Positions 50,631-63,914 of a DNA stretch of 64,000 nucleotides are shown here, piece by piece; within the stretch, counting starts at the first letter, position 1; each line of letters starts with the position of its first letter. The stretch is taken from assembly GCA_003864495.1 (NCBI GenBank), contig ML133457.1, forward strand, positions 2,562,001-2,626,000, read 5' to 3'. The notes under the pieces were generated by a model. It worked only from the letters and a program-made list of their open reading frames with translations. It was not told the origin of the DNA and ran no database searches. The stretch comes from Nemopilema nomurai (taxonomy: Eukaryota > Cnidaria > Scyphozoa > Rhizostomeae > Rhizostomatidae). A program made the translations under genes and the position numbers.

Positions 50631-52134
50631 AATTAGTCAATGTCCAGTTTTACCGCAACATCATCCACAGAATTTTCATGCAGAAAATCGAAATCTAAAG
50701 TATTATATTATTTAGATTCTCCTTTTTTAATCACATAGTACTTAGAAATCTGAAACCTAGATTTAATTACATCACCACTAGACGGTGAAGGTGTTTAGCA
50801 ATTGTTCACTGAAGCGTTCGAGCATACATTTGCAGTGATCAGGTGCTGATCACGGCCGGATCTCGACAGGTTCAGGGCATTGCCAAGCTCTCTTCGTCCA
50901 GCACGGCGGCTTTTGATCGGAATGCGAAATCCTTAGTTTCGAATGACTACTGGTTTTATTACGAGTTTTGTCGCCCTGTCGCCTTAACTTTGCAGGGGTT
51001 TCATTTATGCCTTATGCTCGGTTTGCAGTTTCTGTGTGGCCGAGAGTTGCTGCTACGCAGCGGTATATTTCGAGCCAGCTGCTCAGTTCCCGACCATCAA
51101 CAGACATCCCTGTAACACGTTCTTCTCCATTTCAGTGAGGATAGATGAACAAGCCAGATGAAAATTATTGAAGCTTGGGAGGAGCTTTGAAGCCGTGTAT
51201 CTTCTTGGACGAAGCAAATTAAAGATTAAGGGGACACATTAGAAGCAAAAAAGGACCCAACTTATTTTACCAAACCCAGGCCTAGAATATCAAAAGCTGT
51301 TTTCAAATCCCACTCAATGTGGACTTGATACATTTTCAAGTTTAAACCCAAGACATGCTTATGTAGTGAGTTTCTGAAGACATTTATATGAAGAAAATGT
51401 GCCACTTAAGATTTTCAGTGTGCAGCCCAGTCCATTGGAGCTTTCATCAATGTATTGTGGGTTTTTTCAAGTGAATGGGCTTGCTTTAAAGGGAAAATAT
51501 ATGCAAACCCCTAAAACTAATCCACTGCATTCTTTCGACAGTAAAATCTAGACTTTTTGCGATGCCATCAATCATTACTCTAGACCATTTCTGGCAAACA
51601 TTTTGATTGGACGGGTATGCAAAGAGTATAAATTGATACTTGACTTGACTTCTACTGAAATTGATCCACTTTCACTAGTTTTTCACTGGCTCCTCCGAGG
51701 CAAGTCTTCTTCTGCTACAACAGTACGCGCCAGTTCACGAGAAAGATTTAAAAATCATCGAGCCGCTTGGCTTCAATTTCAGAAGAGTTCAATAAGTTGT
51801 TTCGATGATAGTCATCGTAACAGGCAACGGCAAAAGCCACTCTAGCTTTGGAGCAACCTAAACTTCAATTTAAGTTCACCCAATCTCCCGGTGTAAAAAA
51901 GTATCAAGCTTTAAGCAGAAGAACCGTCGAATTTCTGAGCAAACAATATTGGTAGCAGTTAATGAATCTTGTTGTAAAGCCAACTTACTCGAAGAGTCAC
52001 CTGTCGTGAATCATAACCAGATTGGTCCCTACCCTCCATCATCATACACAGACAACGTGGACCAAAAAATAGAGAACATTTTGCAGTTGTGCGAATAACT
52101 TCCCCGATGGGAACAAATTTAAATTCAATATTGG
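50631..52134. other. intergenic between genes A and C
   Basis: This is the promoter side of gene A and the 3' side of gene C. A slightly more GC-rich patch at 50830-51120 and a plus-strand frame at 51603-51845 have no recognisable product. Confidence 0.45.
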
Positions 52135-52140
52135 TTTATT
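52135..52140 (-). promoter_or_regulatory. polyadenylation signal of gene C
   Basis: AATAAA on the minus strand, about 25 bases after the gene C stop codon (52165-52167). This supports 52165 as the true end of the coding region. Confidence 0.65.
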
Positions 52141-52164
52141 TACAATAAAGGTTTTACGAATACA

Positions 52165-54339
52165 TTAGGATCTGTGAATAAATCTTCTTAATGTTTTGCT
52201 ATGCTTTTTAATGTGTCTCTTATTGCCTTTGGCGTTCAGTTTGTTCCGTTTTGAGGACGACGTGGTAACAGGCCTAGTCGTTTTTGTGCCGTCTTTTGTT
52301 TTAAATCCCTCTGGACCAGCACTGTCCTTCGAATCAGATGAACCAGATTTTGTTCCAATATCGTCAGGCAAGAAGGCCACGCCTGTTACTTGTGGGACAA
52401 TTTTGACCGGCTTTGGTGGCGGCACTTCGGGGATGGGTTGTTCCACTGTGATATGCAAGTCATCGGCGTGTGGTATGTGGTGCTCATCTTCGTGGTGATC
52501 TTCGTGGTGGCCGTGGTGCTCTTCGCTGTTTATCTCGTGGGCGGCCGGCTCGTGGACACCAGAAACATACCCCGAAGAAACATGTGGATGTTTCAATGCT
52601 GATAAGTCGGATCCATGGTGATGCGCTTGCAGACCGGCGGCATGTCCCCCGATTACGTCACCATATCCGGTTGAGTGTACATTCCCATGACCACCAAGAC
52701 CGTGTCCATCGTTATATCCGCCATGGTGACCTTCGCCATATCCGCCATGGTGACCTTCGCCATACCCGCCAGTATGTCCTTCGCCATATCCGCTACGATG
52801 GCCCTCACCGAATGCGCCATGACTTCCTTGGCCATATCCGCCAAGATGGCCCTCAACATGCCCACCAGTATGTCCTTCGCCATATCCGCCATGGTGACCT
52901 TCGCCAAATCCGCCATGGTGACCTTCGCCATATCCGCCATGGTGACCTTCGCCATACCCGCCATGGTGACCTTCGCCATATCCGCCATGATGACCCTCAC
53001 CATATCCAACATGATGTCCTTCCCCATAGCCACCGTGACTTGCTTCTCCATAACCCCCATGATAGCCTCCTTCACCGTAGCCGCCATGAAAACCCTCGCC
53101 AAAGCCACCGTGGTGTCCTCCACCATAACCGCCTTCGAACCCATCATGGCCACCATACCCATAGCCACCGTGGTGGCCTTCGCCATGGCCATAATGGTCC
53201 CCACCTAAGTGCTCTGACCAAAAGTCCCCATGGCCAGTATGGTGATCCTCATGTCCGAAGCTGTGGTGGTTGAAGCCAGGTGCCCCATAACCATGCCAGT
53301 CTCGGTGCGGCTCATGACCTTCTACCCAAACGTCATGACCGCCAGTATGACCACCAGTATGACCACCGAATGAATGCGAGGCAGCCTCGTATCCATTGTT
53401 AATGGCAGCACCCCCGTGACCTCCAAAGACACCCCCGTGACCTCCAAAGTCACCCCCATGTCCCCCAAAATCACCCCCATGTCCTCCGTAATCACCCCCA
53501 TGTCCCCCAAAATCACCCCCATGTCCTCCGTAATCACCCCCATGTCCCCCAAAATCACCCCCATGTCCTCCGTAATCACCCCCATGTCCTCCAAAATCAC
53601 CCCCATGTCCTCCGTAATCACCCCCATGGCCTCCAAAGCCATAACCACCCCCATGTGCACCTACATCGCCCCCATGCCCAAAATCCCCACCATGAACTAG
53701 ACTATGTTCGAATTCGTCGTGGTGCATCCCATGTTTGTACTCGTCTGGCCTCGCCGCATCGGGGTGCAAGGCCACCCCGAGTGGCTCTCTTCGTTCTGGT
53801 GTCTTATGCTTCCCAGCATCAGTAGATGTCGTTTCTTTACCTAGCAATAAATTCAAACATAACAAATTCAAACTTCATTTACAACTAATAAGCTAAAATA
53901 TAAATGTAAGTAAAGTGCAAAGAACATGATGGTCGATAAATAGTAAACTTGACCTTCAAGCCTTCTTTCAAACCTCTGAAGGCAATTATCTTCCAGGATG
54001 CAATGTGCAGGTAACGTAGCCATTCATGACTTCGGATAAGATTCAACCGAAGGCTAATATAGCATCTAAAGGCAAATTGCAATTTGCAAATCCTCAATTA
54101 TTGTAGAAAGCTGCGTTTATTCTGTATCAACAATACATTATTTCATCTCCCGCTAACAAAGTACAAACATTTTTTATAGTAAATCGATAAAAAAGATTTT
54201 ACATGGTTCAAAATCAAGTGAATCAAAAGCTGAGAACAACTATTTTGCAAATTAAAGACGTTTGGACAAAAATACCTCGAGTGAAAGATGTCAGAACAGC
54301 AATAATTGCCAGAAGTATTAGCAATCCTCCGTCTTTCAT
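52165..54339 (-). CDS. secreted Gly/His-rich repeat protein (gene C)
   Basis: Two exons, 54276-54339 and 52165-53840, phase 1, about 579 residues. Exon 1 is a signal peptide (MKDGGLLILLAIIAVLTSF). The mature protein starts with a short charged stretch, then a block of GGHGGDY/GGHGGDF repeats, a His/Asp/Trp-rich middle (HRDWHGYG ... HEDHHTGHGDFW), a long array of 8-residue GYGEGHHG units, an acidic His cluster (EEHHGHHEDHHEDEHH), the segment HITVEQ ... PPKPVK ... VAFLPDDI shared with gene A, and a Lys/Arg-rich tail. Gly-His repeats of this sort occur in hardened extracellular materials (worm jaw, squid beak), where His binds metal or forms cross-links; a structural, metal-binding or cross-linked matrix role here is inference. 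It has no PA14 domain but shares signal exon design, orientation and intron phase with genes A and B. Confidence 0.85.
52717..53060 (-). repeat. 24-bp coding array (GYGEGHHG units)
   Basis: Roughly fourteen copies of a 24-base unit encode the 8-residue repeat GYGEGHHG, with variants such as EGHTGG, EGHLGG and EGSHGA. Period and frame agree. The array leaves all six frames open over long distances, which produces false ORFs here. Confidence 0.9.
53420..53650 (-). repeat. 42-bp coding array (GGHGGDYGGHGGDF units)
   Basis: Alternating 21-base half-units encode GGHGGDY and GGHGGDF, giving a 14-residue, 42-base higher-order period with about five copies and high identity between copies, a sign of recent expansion or conversion. 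Confidence 0.88.
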
Positions 54340-56214
54340 ATCTAATAACCATTAAAGAATTACGATAAAAACTCAGATTTGAAATTAAATTCTGAATATG
54401 TCAATCTTTTGGTTATATCATTTTCTATGTTTATTGAACGCAACGGTGCGTGAGAAACAACAATGTATAACCCGCAAACAAACAATTATGTGCATGCCTC
54501 GTTTTCAAACGTAACCAGGAAGGCAGACCGAGAAACAACTTTTTTCCCTGTGGTATCAAAAGCCAGCGCCGAACCCAGGGCAGCAAATCTCTCACGACAC
54601 GGAATTTGATTAGCATATCAACATACGAAAAGAGTTGATATTGTTTTTTGCGTGGAGAAGTGTACTGCAGAAGGCTACAACGGCAACGCAGTACCGCTTT
54701 CGTGCGGCGGTTGTGTTTTGAAAACAAACATTAGAAATGTTACTTGCTAGTGACATAAAATTAGACGACTAGTAATTGACTTCTAGATTTAACACATGGA
54801 AACACTTCGGGGGTCGGTCGTTCTCCTGTGATATGCGAGCCATCATCGTGTGTTTTGTCCAAAGGGGCTACTTGCAAGGGATTGCGTGGTCATGGGTAAG
54901 GGACTGGGGGTGAACAAATTTATAAATTTTGACATCATTTACTGTTGTTATAAAACGTGGCTTGTTAAATTGAGATTTAGCCAGTGACCCACTCTAGTGA
55001 GTTGCGAAGTTCAGTGTCCTTTTGATGATTCAGAAACGAAATGGAATCCTTCAGGCATTGGCAAGACGAAACTATCCTAAAATAAACTTATGTTATCCTA
55101 TAAAAGAGTTACTGATCTTTACCTGTGCAGCTGAACATTATCAAAGCTGCTGAAATACGACGGCTTCAGAAGTTTGGTGTTGATCAGGAAATACGACAAC
55201 AACAACCCGCATATTACGCGCAAACGTCATAGAAGGAATGACGGCATAGAATGAAACACTACAACCAGTATAGGGCCACGTCAAAGTACATCGACAATGT
55301 AGACGATTCCATCGGCACTGGATCAGTGATTGTATACAAAGAAGTCATCCGGTTAGTACGAAATTAGAGGGTTTTTTAAACAATACTTCATACGGGCACT
55401 CAATGTTGGTTGCCACACTGCGAGCTAAGAAACTAAAGAGCAAGTAATCCACAAAATATTGTACTGATAATCTGATAATCGACATTAATATTGCAATTAA
55501 GCTAATCAGAAATGATACAGCGAAAATCAGTGTGGACGTTGATTGAATCGTAGTAAATAGTGGAAAATAGATTGAACAGGAACTTTGGTGATAGTGATGA
55601 CCCATTAGAATCATAAAACAATGAATCAGAAACCAATCAACGAACCAATCATGCCCTAAGCGAAACAAGAATCGTGATATTCCCGATTTCAAGCATGCGC
55701 AACAATTGAAAGTCTATTTCGGTCGAACAGCGACATTTAACTGGCAGCAACAGATTGAGAAACAGCAGGTGGCTTTTGTTTAAGCATGTCAAATGATATA
55801 CTTGTGTTCTGTAGCAAGCAGAGGAGATGTGATGTACAAGGGATGGTTTGCCAACTCGCTAAAGGTTTGACTGTCAACAAGGCTTTTCTACGTGTTTCAG
55901 AAACTGGTTCAGAAAAGCAACTTGTTCTTATAAACTATACCATTCACATTGCATTATTCGTTATTCTTCAAAATTTACAAGCATTGAATCGTCGTTTCGT
56001 GATCCACTCTATCTTAATGACATCGCAGTATCGCGAAAGTGAAACTCTGCAACTCTTTCCTAGCGAAACAAAGCAGCAAAAACAACGAAGCATGCAAATA
56101 TTGCACCCTTAGGCATCGTTCCTTTCGTAAGAAATTCATCTTGGGACAAAAATTGCCATCAGAACAGCAATGTCCATTTCCTTCTTCGTGAATTTTATCC
56201 AAATGAATAAAGCG
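54340..56214. other. intergenic between gene C and the importin gene
   Basis: The promoter of gene C lies just above 54339, but no certain element was found. Frames at 55345-55692 and 55786-56112 look like chance. Confidence 0.45.
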
Positions 56215-59200
56215 CTACTGTGACCCTCCAAAGGAGAATTTTGTTGGTAAATCAGTCAGCGTGAATTTGTATCCGCCTTGCTCTTCATACTTCCTGGACT
56301 CTAGAAGTAACGAAAAAATACCGGTCTAAATCTTTTAATTTCAAATGGGCGAAATTGGCCTAGGGGAAAGAACCTTTATTAACCTAACCTTTATTAACCT
56401 TCAATTTTTCTTAATTCTGTGAGCATCTTGAAAAAAGTTCAACGGTTAATTTTTACATGAAGTGCTCCTTGACTCAAAGGAAAAGATGAAAAGAAAGGGG
56501 CAAAAGAGGTGAAAGGACGGATAAACAAAATAAACATAATAGCTTCATTAAAATAGAAGATAGGCTAGAAAAGAGAACAGAGAACATGTCTCATTTCTAG
56601 CCTATCTTCTATTATATCTATTGCTCTGTGCATTTTGCCCATCGGGCACTGTTTTGTCAGAATAGACAAAACAATCTAGAACAATTGCTTCATTATATTT
56701 ACAGTGCGAAAGGAATTTAGCGAAAATTTGTAAACCCACCGTTTGCTTTCTGCCGTCTGTTAGCTTCATCTATTATTTCGTGGATTTTGCTGCCTTGCTC
56801 TGGAGACAGAGATGTTACCATAACATCGTAAAATTGAGCATCTTTCGATTGTAGACCTGGCAATAACAACGTTTACATGATACGCTCATTTTTCACGATT
56901 GTGCAGAAAATATAGAGAAAGACATCTTGAATTTACAAAAAAAAACAATGGAAAAATCAGGTTATAAAATTTTCATTCCAAACATTGCTGCTTTATTCCC
57001 ACAATGTGAACGAAAATCTACAAAACTCGACTCTTCTATCACTCCCCACCAGTTTTAGACACTGCGCCAATCATCTTTTGGGCAATTCATCGTTTTGCCT
57101 CAATTATCATATAGGCATTTCCTTGATTCCTAGGCCAGCATTCCACAAACAGGGTGTTCAGCAGATTTATAAAACATAAAACTGGGTGATTCCCCTATCA
57201 GCCCCTTCTAAATCGACGTCAGTATCTTAAGCAATACCGTATTTTCAAGGGCAAATGATTATTCACCATATTGTGCATTATACTACTCGGATTGGCTGCA
57301 AGAAAAGGACGCTCCATAGGACTTTGCCCTGCAAATTGCCATCTACTAATTTCATGCGGCACTTGAAATCGGATCAGCTATTTTGGCATCCTTCCTGAAT
57401 CTTTTCATTGTCTAGTTATAAACTTGTGAGATGATCAGTCGTGAAAAGAGGGATGAACTATAGCGAGGCCACGTGCTTACACGGCAAACCATGCATCTTT
57501 AAATTCCGTAGAACTAAAACGTTTTTGTTACTTTTACCACCAAAAGTTACTATTCCATTCGATTCAGTTTCATACCTTGAAGTGTGTCTCTAAACGTAAT
57601 ATATTCGTCTATGTACGGGTTATCATCAATGGGGGTCGTAAATATTTCCAAGTCGTCAGCATCGCTAAAAAATTTCAGCCCTGATGCCTTTTTTTCTATC
57701 TAAAAAAGAATACAATCGTTAAAACTTTGGCTTGTATGATGTAAAAAACAATCTTCATGGGATTATTATTCTCTTCTTCTACTTAAGAATTGTATATTGC
57801 TAGGATATACGGTACATGTATTTCTCTAAAGATCATTAACCATTTTCACATAATTCAGATTAACACAAATTTAGGTCAATAAGATGACAGATCAACAAAG
57901 GTAAGAAACAAGTCATAACTTTTTATGAAAATAAAAATCTTTGGAAAGTTTTTCAATACAGAGTCTTGAAAAACAATATAAATTGTAAAAACTTGTCAAT
58001 TTTGGATTTGCTCTTGAGGAAGGAAATGGAAAACGTGGAAAATGTAATTGATGCTGCATTCAAAGTTATTTTTGAATGATATAAGTCGTTTTTATGTTCG
58101 AGTATTTTTTAAATTAATTTTTGAATCTAATTGCAAGTTTAACTAAAGTCGTAATTAACAATAATCAATAACAGAATAAAATGTGACAAATGAGCATTAC
58201 TAATAAGCTTTATTACAAACAAAAATGACATACTGCGTTTAGTTGCCGCGAATTAAATACAAAGAAATATGCATTTGTCACAAGTAGCGATGCATGATTG
58301 CCTCCGATGTAGAATTGTTTGCGAGAACATTGCTACATGTTTTGCGTTTTTCTTTTACCTATTTGACATTGCCAGTACAGCTCATGGAATCGTACTTGTC
58401 GCTTTCTCTCTAGCAACTTATCAGTTAAGGGCTGAGTAAATTGATAAACAGCATAGCTTATGTGATCCACTCCTTGCAGGATTACAGATTTGCCAAATGC
58501 TTGGAGGGTTCAATCCAAGGCCTAACTGAGTCTAAGAGCAATATGCGGCTAAAGATCAATTCGAGATACTGCAACTGGAGCAAGTCGAATCAATGACTGC
58601 AAACCTCCTTTTGCAGCATCTCCACGTATTCGGCTCCCTCTTCGTCATATTCGTCGTCGCTGCTCTCCAGCTCCTCGCCACCTGAAGTTAAGCATACCTC
58701 ATCTTCAAACAATAATGACTTATGACACGAATCTCTGCATCATTTTTGAGTCGCCCATTTATGCTAGCTCCTGGGCCCTCGTTACCAAACCAGCTAAGAA
58801 ATTGACCAGAAACTAACGGCTAACAGACGTATGACACTATTCCTATTTAAACAGATTTTTTAGTGGTTATTTACACTTCAAACCTTTTGTTTTTATGTAG
58901 CGGAGCAATCTAGTACTCTGATGCACACAAACATCATAAAGATTTTGCAAAAAACTAACCTTCCTCCTCATTCTCTCCTTCATCGGCAGCAGTTATTTCT
59001 TGAAAAAATAAACAAGAAAATGACATCAGATATGATATTTAAATATTTTCGTTTCTTTAGCAAACCCGGTGATTTATGCTGTCTCTCTCTGTTAATCGAG
59101 AAAATGCATAATTATTTTCAGTAACACTTTCACTGCAGGACATTGATCGTTGGTCGTGTGGAAACATTTTCATTTTGCAGAAAGTCTCGGGAACACTCGT

Positions 59201-62200
59201 GCACTTCTAGTGAAAGAGTGGGCGGGTAAAAGTCTGCATGCGGGTTTGGTGCAAAATGGATACATACCGTCGTAGCCTTCTTTGAGACCCTCAAATATCG
59301 TGATTAGCGATGGCAAATACTGCTGGGCAAGGATGTTTATAGCCTGCGGCCTTTCGCTGCTTGGAATCATGAGCAGGGAGCACATGCCGAGGACAAACGC
59401 CTTCCGATCGTGCATCCTACATTGAAAAGAAATGCAAGCAACGTGAACACAAACAGTAGCAGGCTTAGGGCACTTCTGATGCTACATCGCGCAAGAATTT
59501 TGCTAGCAGCGAAGGATGAAAGCTGCAATCTTGATAAATTTCAAAGGAACGTTGCGTGTACGAAGGCTAGCTGTTAGAATTGGTTTCGTACAGTCTGTAG
59601 AGACACCCTTCCATAGCTGATAAGGTTAAACCAGAAATGTAAATGCACTGTCCAATCATTGCTTACTTCTAAAATGCCGAGACCCCTGTCCTAGCTACAT
59701 GCAATCAAACTGAAGGCTTTCCGTATGAATAAAACCATCAGTGAGTGCTCATTGCGGTGATGATATTGGACATAACGAAAGACAACTAGAAAACTGGCAC
59801 TTCCACCTCTTATTGATCCTATTTTCAGGTTCACTCATGGGTAAGTGTAATTGGAGCAAATTAAAAAACTCTCTAATACATACCCGAGGAAGCAATCAGT
59901 GTCCTTCAACCACTGTGAAATGAACTGCGCAGTGATAGGCTCGCTAGCCGATGGAAACTGCGTCTTCTCAAGGACTCCCAACGCCAATGGTCCACTCGTA
60001 TACAGAGCAGCGATGACCTGCATGCAAGAAAGTGTCAAGACAAACAACATAACACAATGCAGCTCAACCGAACCTCAACAAAAACAAATGTGGCGGTATA
60101 CGACCCATCCAATAGTCTCAAAATATGTGAGCATTTATACTCCAATTCCGAATAGGCGCAAAGACAACTGCTTTTAAAAATTTAAGAAATGTTTGTATTA
60201 GACAGGCCCATTCATATCTCTATTTAAAAAAGTAGCCTTCTCTTGGCCAATGTCTCTAAAGTTTTAAAATGAGTGTTGCATTGTGCTTAAGTATTATAAT
60301 TATGATTTGGAGTTTGGAGTAAACTTGGCAAGGCTGTCTATGTTCAAGCGTTAAAATTGTGCATTCGTTCTGTTCTGTAGTTGTATTGTGTATAAATGCT
60401 CCCAAGACCGTTAAATGTGCGTTGGGGTGATTTTTGGCTATGAAAATCTATTATATGTAAAGAAAGGTTAATTTTAAGAGAGACGACGCGTTGTAGTAAA
60501 CATCGTTAAATTGTAGCAGAAAACTGAGTTCTTAACAGATGAAATATTCTTTTAGGTCATCGTTTCATTTGTTGAGAAATGAGGTCACCAGAAATCTATG
60601 TGGCAAATAACCTAAATGTTAAAATGAGCTTGGGGTACTTCTTAACTATGCTCCTTCCACGCACTCTGGTAAAGCTGGACAAATGATTTGGCTTTAGCAA
60701 CGAAGAATAGGTATAAGAAACGGTTGCAATCTCACGGTTTCCGTAACACTCTTTAATAACCCTGCTGCTACAGTACAAAAGATAGACAGGTGATAAGGGG
60801 AAGAGCATTTGAGAAAACCACCGGGTTGCTTATAACCAACGAAAAACATACCAACAACCCCCAATAACCCCTCCCCCTCGCACAAGAAAATGAATCATAC
60901 TAACAGAGATAATATTGACTTACAACTTGATATTAATGATAATATTAATATTGACTTACAGCTTAATATTAATGATAATATTAATATAGAATTACAACTT
61001 GATATTAATGATAATATAAATATTGACTTACAACTTAATATGAATGATAATATTAATATTGACTTACAACTTGAAGCAGTAGCACCCTGAATTCGCTCGT
61101 TTTTACCTCCCTCGTCAGTCTCTCCAGAGCCAACATCATGAACGCAGGCAGCCACTAAACAGAACGCTCAATATCATCAACTTCTAATCATCAACTACAT
61201 CTCACAGTTGAAAGTAAATTTAGTTTCTCTACCATGTAAAAATCATGGGATATATTAAAGTTTGTAAGCAGACTACAGGAAAGTGCCATTGGAGAATGCT
61301 TCCACTTCAATAAGAGGAAGGAAAAGCATTACGGCCGGTGGCAGCGAGAAAGGTTCATTCAAAAGAGGATTTGCAGTAATTCGAGACAAGTGCAATGCCT
61401 ACCTGGTTTATTTCATCTCTATGTTGCAAAATGATGACTTCAATTAGTTTCGCAGCCTGTTCGCCTGGGTCTTCTCCCGCCGATTCCAGAACCTATTTTA
61501 AAAAACATCTTTAATCAAGCTTGGTGCACCATGGGGACAACGCGAAATATCTGCTTCAAAACCATTGGCACTGATGTTTTATCGTAAACATACGATCACA
61601 ATAATAGAAACATGACTTCATGCGGTGGATAAGAGTGGAGCTTCATTACAAAATAGATCATGTTGACTGAAAAATACACTTTTTTGATTTTTTAAATTAT
61701 ACAGATTTTATGGATTAGGCGTGTAACAATAGTATGACTTTAAGGCATCCTCCCTGTATTATATAAAGAGTCATCAGGATAATTCTGACTAAATAAAATT
61801 ACAACCGATTGACTTCCTGGATAGCATGAATTAAATAATTGGAAAATGGATAAATACCATGACTTATTATTGATAAAATGAAACTCATGTCTTTGAACTT
61901 CATGGATTAAAAGGAGACAGACAAGTATTCCTTTTACTTGAACATTTTATTTTACTATGAATTGCATACACGGATTGAATGAACTAAAAAATACGATAAA
62001 TGGTCAACGTTTCGGGTCTTGTGTCGTGCATGGATAACAGTGACTTTTAAAAATTAACATCTTAAACAAAACGCACCTTTTTCGCCATTTCGTACATAAT
62101 TTCGATATGTCGAGGATTAGAAAGAAAACCAGGAGGATCAACAGTCACATAATTATGAAGACATGGCATCATTTCTAGAAGAAAAAAGCTGCACTGAACA

Positions 62201-63914
62201 CGAAAATACATCGTCAAAAATAGTAAAAAAGAGCAGTGCACCGCATATGGCAATTTTTACTAAAAGATAGAGAAAAGACATTGAACAGGCGACTCTCCTG
62301 GAATTTTATGGAGCTTAAGTAGCTACTAGAAAAAAGCCGGAAGAGAGTAACTTCTACATCCCGCAAATTTCTGCAAAATTCAATATCAATGAGGGAAACG
62401 TCTTCCTTGATATGCATAGCCAGTCTATGCAGCATTACGTGTTTGCGTGCCGGTTCAAAAATCTCATTTAATTCCAAATTCTATTTATACGCCTTTCAAC
62501 ATTGAAATTAGAGTGAAGGTCGTTAAATGAATAAATTTAACACTAAACGAACCGGAAGATCTAAAAATGCAGAGAAAGTAACTTCTATTTTCTCATAGCA
62601 GAACAACTTACCTGTAAAATAATCGATCGTATCTCTTTGAAATGTTTCGTAGACTAACTGAAGGAGCTGCCACATCCTGGGCGAGATTTTTACTGATGTG
62701 CATTCACTTAAAATTGTAAACGTGTCTTCGTAAAATTCTAGAATGAAATGAGTTATAGAAAGTTTTAAAAAAAGACGTTACATACAGCCGATAGGTTACA
62801 TCAGAATATCCAGACACATTATGCTCAGTGACAATTGCGTAGCTACTGGTGACACTATTTTCCATAATGGTGTAGTTGAACAAAGACCATACTTCGCAAT
62901 AGCTACAAATAGTGGAACCAGCTTTAATTTACTTTAAGTACATTATCGTCCAACACAATATTGTGTCAGCTTTTGGTCATTTTCCGATGCTTGCGTACTC
63001 TGAGGACAAAAAGTATGCGAAGACTGGTTCCGCTATATCTAGCAATTGTGAAGTTATGTACCACAAAGCACTTGATCAACGGTTATATTAGGAACCCTCT
63101 ATGATGATATAATTTTTTGAAGCCATAGACAATCGTAACATATATTGCTAATCTGTACAAATGTGGGCAAGATCATTTAATGTATATGTAGACATTTATA
63201 TGTAGTTTAAATGTCAGTTGAAAGACCTACCCATATATTCTTTTTGTAAGACAGTAACTATAAGTTGTGAAACGAGTTCTTCTAATTGTGACATTATCTA
63301 AAAAGAACAAAAATAACTATCAATTCGAAAACTAATGGTAGGCGATAGTTGCTGACATTAAATTAGGCTGTAATTGACGGGAAAATGTGACTAGCAGCTC
63401 ATCATTATGTTGTTAGTACTGCGAAAATTAACCGCATTAATAAAGGGCAAACTAAATATGAAAATGAAGGAGGGGATCAAAAAGTCCCTCAAGTTATTTA
63501 GCTAGGGCTTATTTGCCGTGAAAATGAACGTCCTGCGATCATTTGCACCTGAATTCTTGCTTTGGAACCTGGAAGAGACTTCGTATTCCATATATTGCGT
63601 GATTTTTCAGTACCGGATCTCACAGAGATGATTCAAGTAAAAATGGAAAACACTAAAAACAAAAATGCAACGGGCTTCTTTCAATCAAATCAAATGAGAT
63701 GTTACCGACTGCTTTCGATTCAATAAGTAATATGTCAATTGAAAACTTCTACCTTACACGCAAATCCAAATAATTCAGAACTATAAGGACTCACCTTCTC
63801 TTCCTGATCAAGTTCACCAACAATGCAACCTATCGTTTCTAATACACCAACAGCGGTGACTGATTTACTGTCATAATCTTCTTCGCTTTCCACCAGTTCC
63901 AAGAATGTTTTACA
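56215..63914 (-). CDS. IPO7/IPO8: importin-7/8, C-terminal part (5' exons outside window)
   Basis: Exons, 5' to 3': 63795-63914, 63231-63297, 62612-62737, 62077-62174, 61403-61492, 61071-61154, 59884-60017, 59268-59416, 58960-58998, 58605-58681, 57576-57699, 56740-56856, 56215-56300. They total 1311 bases, 436 residues, in frame throughout. This is the HEAT-repeat C-terminal half of a beta-karyopherin that carries cargo such as ribosomal proteins and signalling factors through nuclear pores. Family landmarks: [47 protein letters not shown], the acidic loop [18 protein letters not shown] typical of importin-7/8, [15 protein letters not shown], and the C-terminal [18 protein letters not shown] that ends the family. 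Human importin-7 has about 1038 residues, so about 60% lies beyond the right edge. The vertebrate IPO7/IPO8 split means this is probably the single ancestral type. Confidence 0.95.
56552..56613. repeat. perfect 20-bp inverted repeat
   Basis: Arms 56552-56571 and 56594-56613 are exactly complementary (AATAGAAGATAGGCTAGAAA and its reverse complement) around a 22-base loop. It lies in the last intron of the importin gene. It could be a hairpin in the pre-mRNA or the remains of a small inverted-repeat element. Confidence 0.85.
60911..61080 (-). repeat. 36-bp array spanning an importin 5' splice site
   Basis: Five copies at an exact 36-base period start, by their GACTTACAAC core, at 60917, 60953, 60989, 61025 and 61061. 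The last copy contains the real donor (exon end at 61071). On the minus strand the core reads CAAGTTGTAAGTC, so copies of the donor itself have been multiplied into the intron. Confidence 0.88.

Noticed and set aside
52470..53273. 267-codon plus-strand frame opposite gene C, and similar ones at 52675-53208 and 53374-53700
   Set aside because: They are mirrors of the Gly-His repeat array: periods that are multiples of three keep other frames open. Only the minus-strand frame joins a signal-peptide exon and a polyadenylation signal.
60895..61155. 86-codon minus-strand frame across the 36-bp array
   Set aside because: It is a different frame from the importin exon; the 36-base period (12 codons) simply keeps it open.
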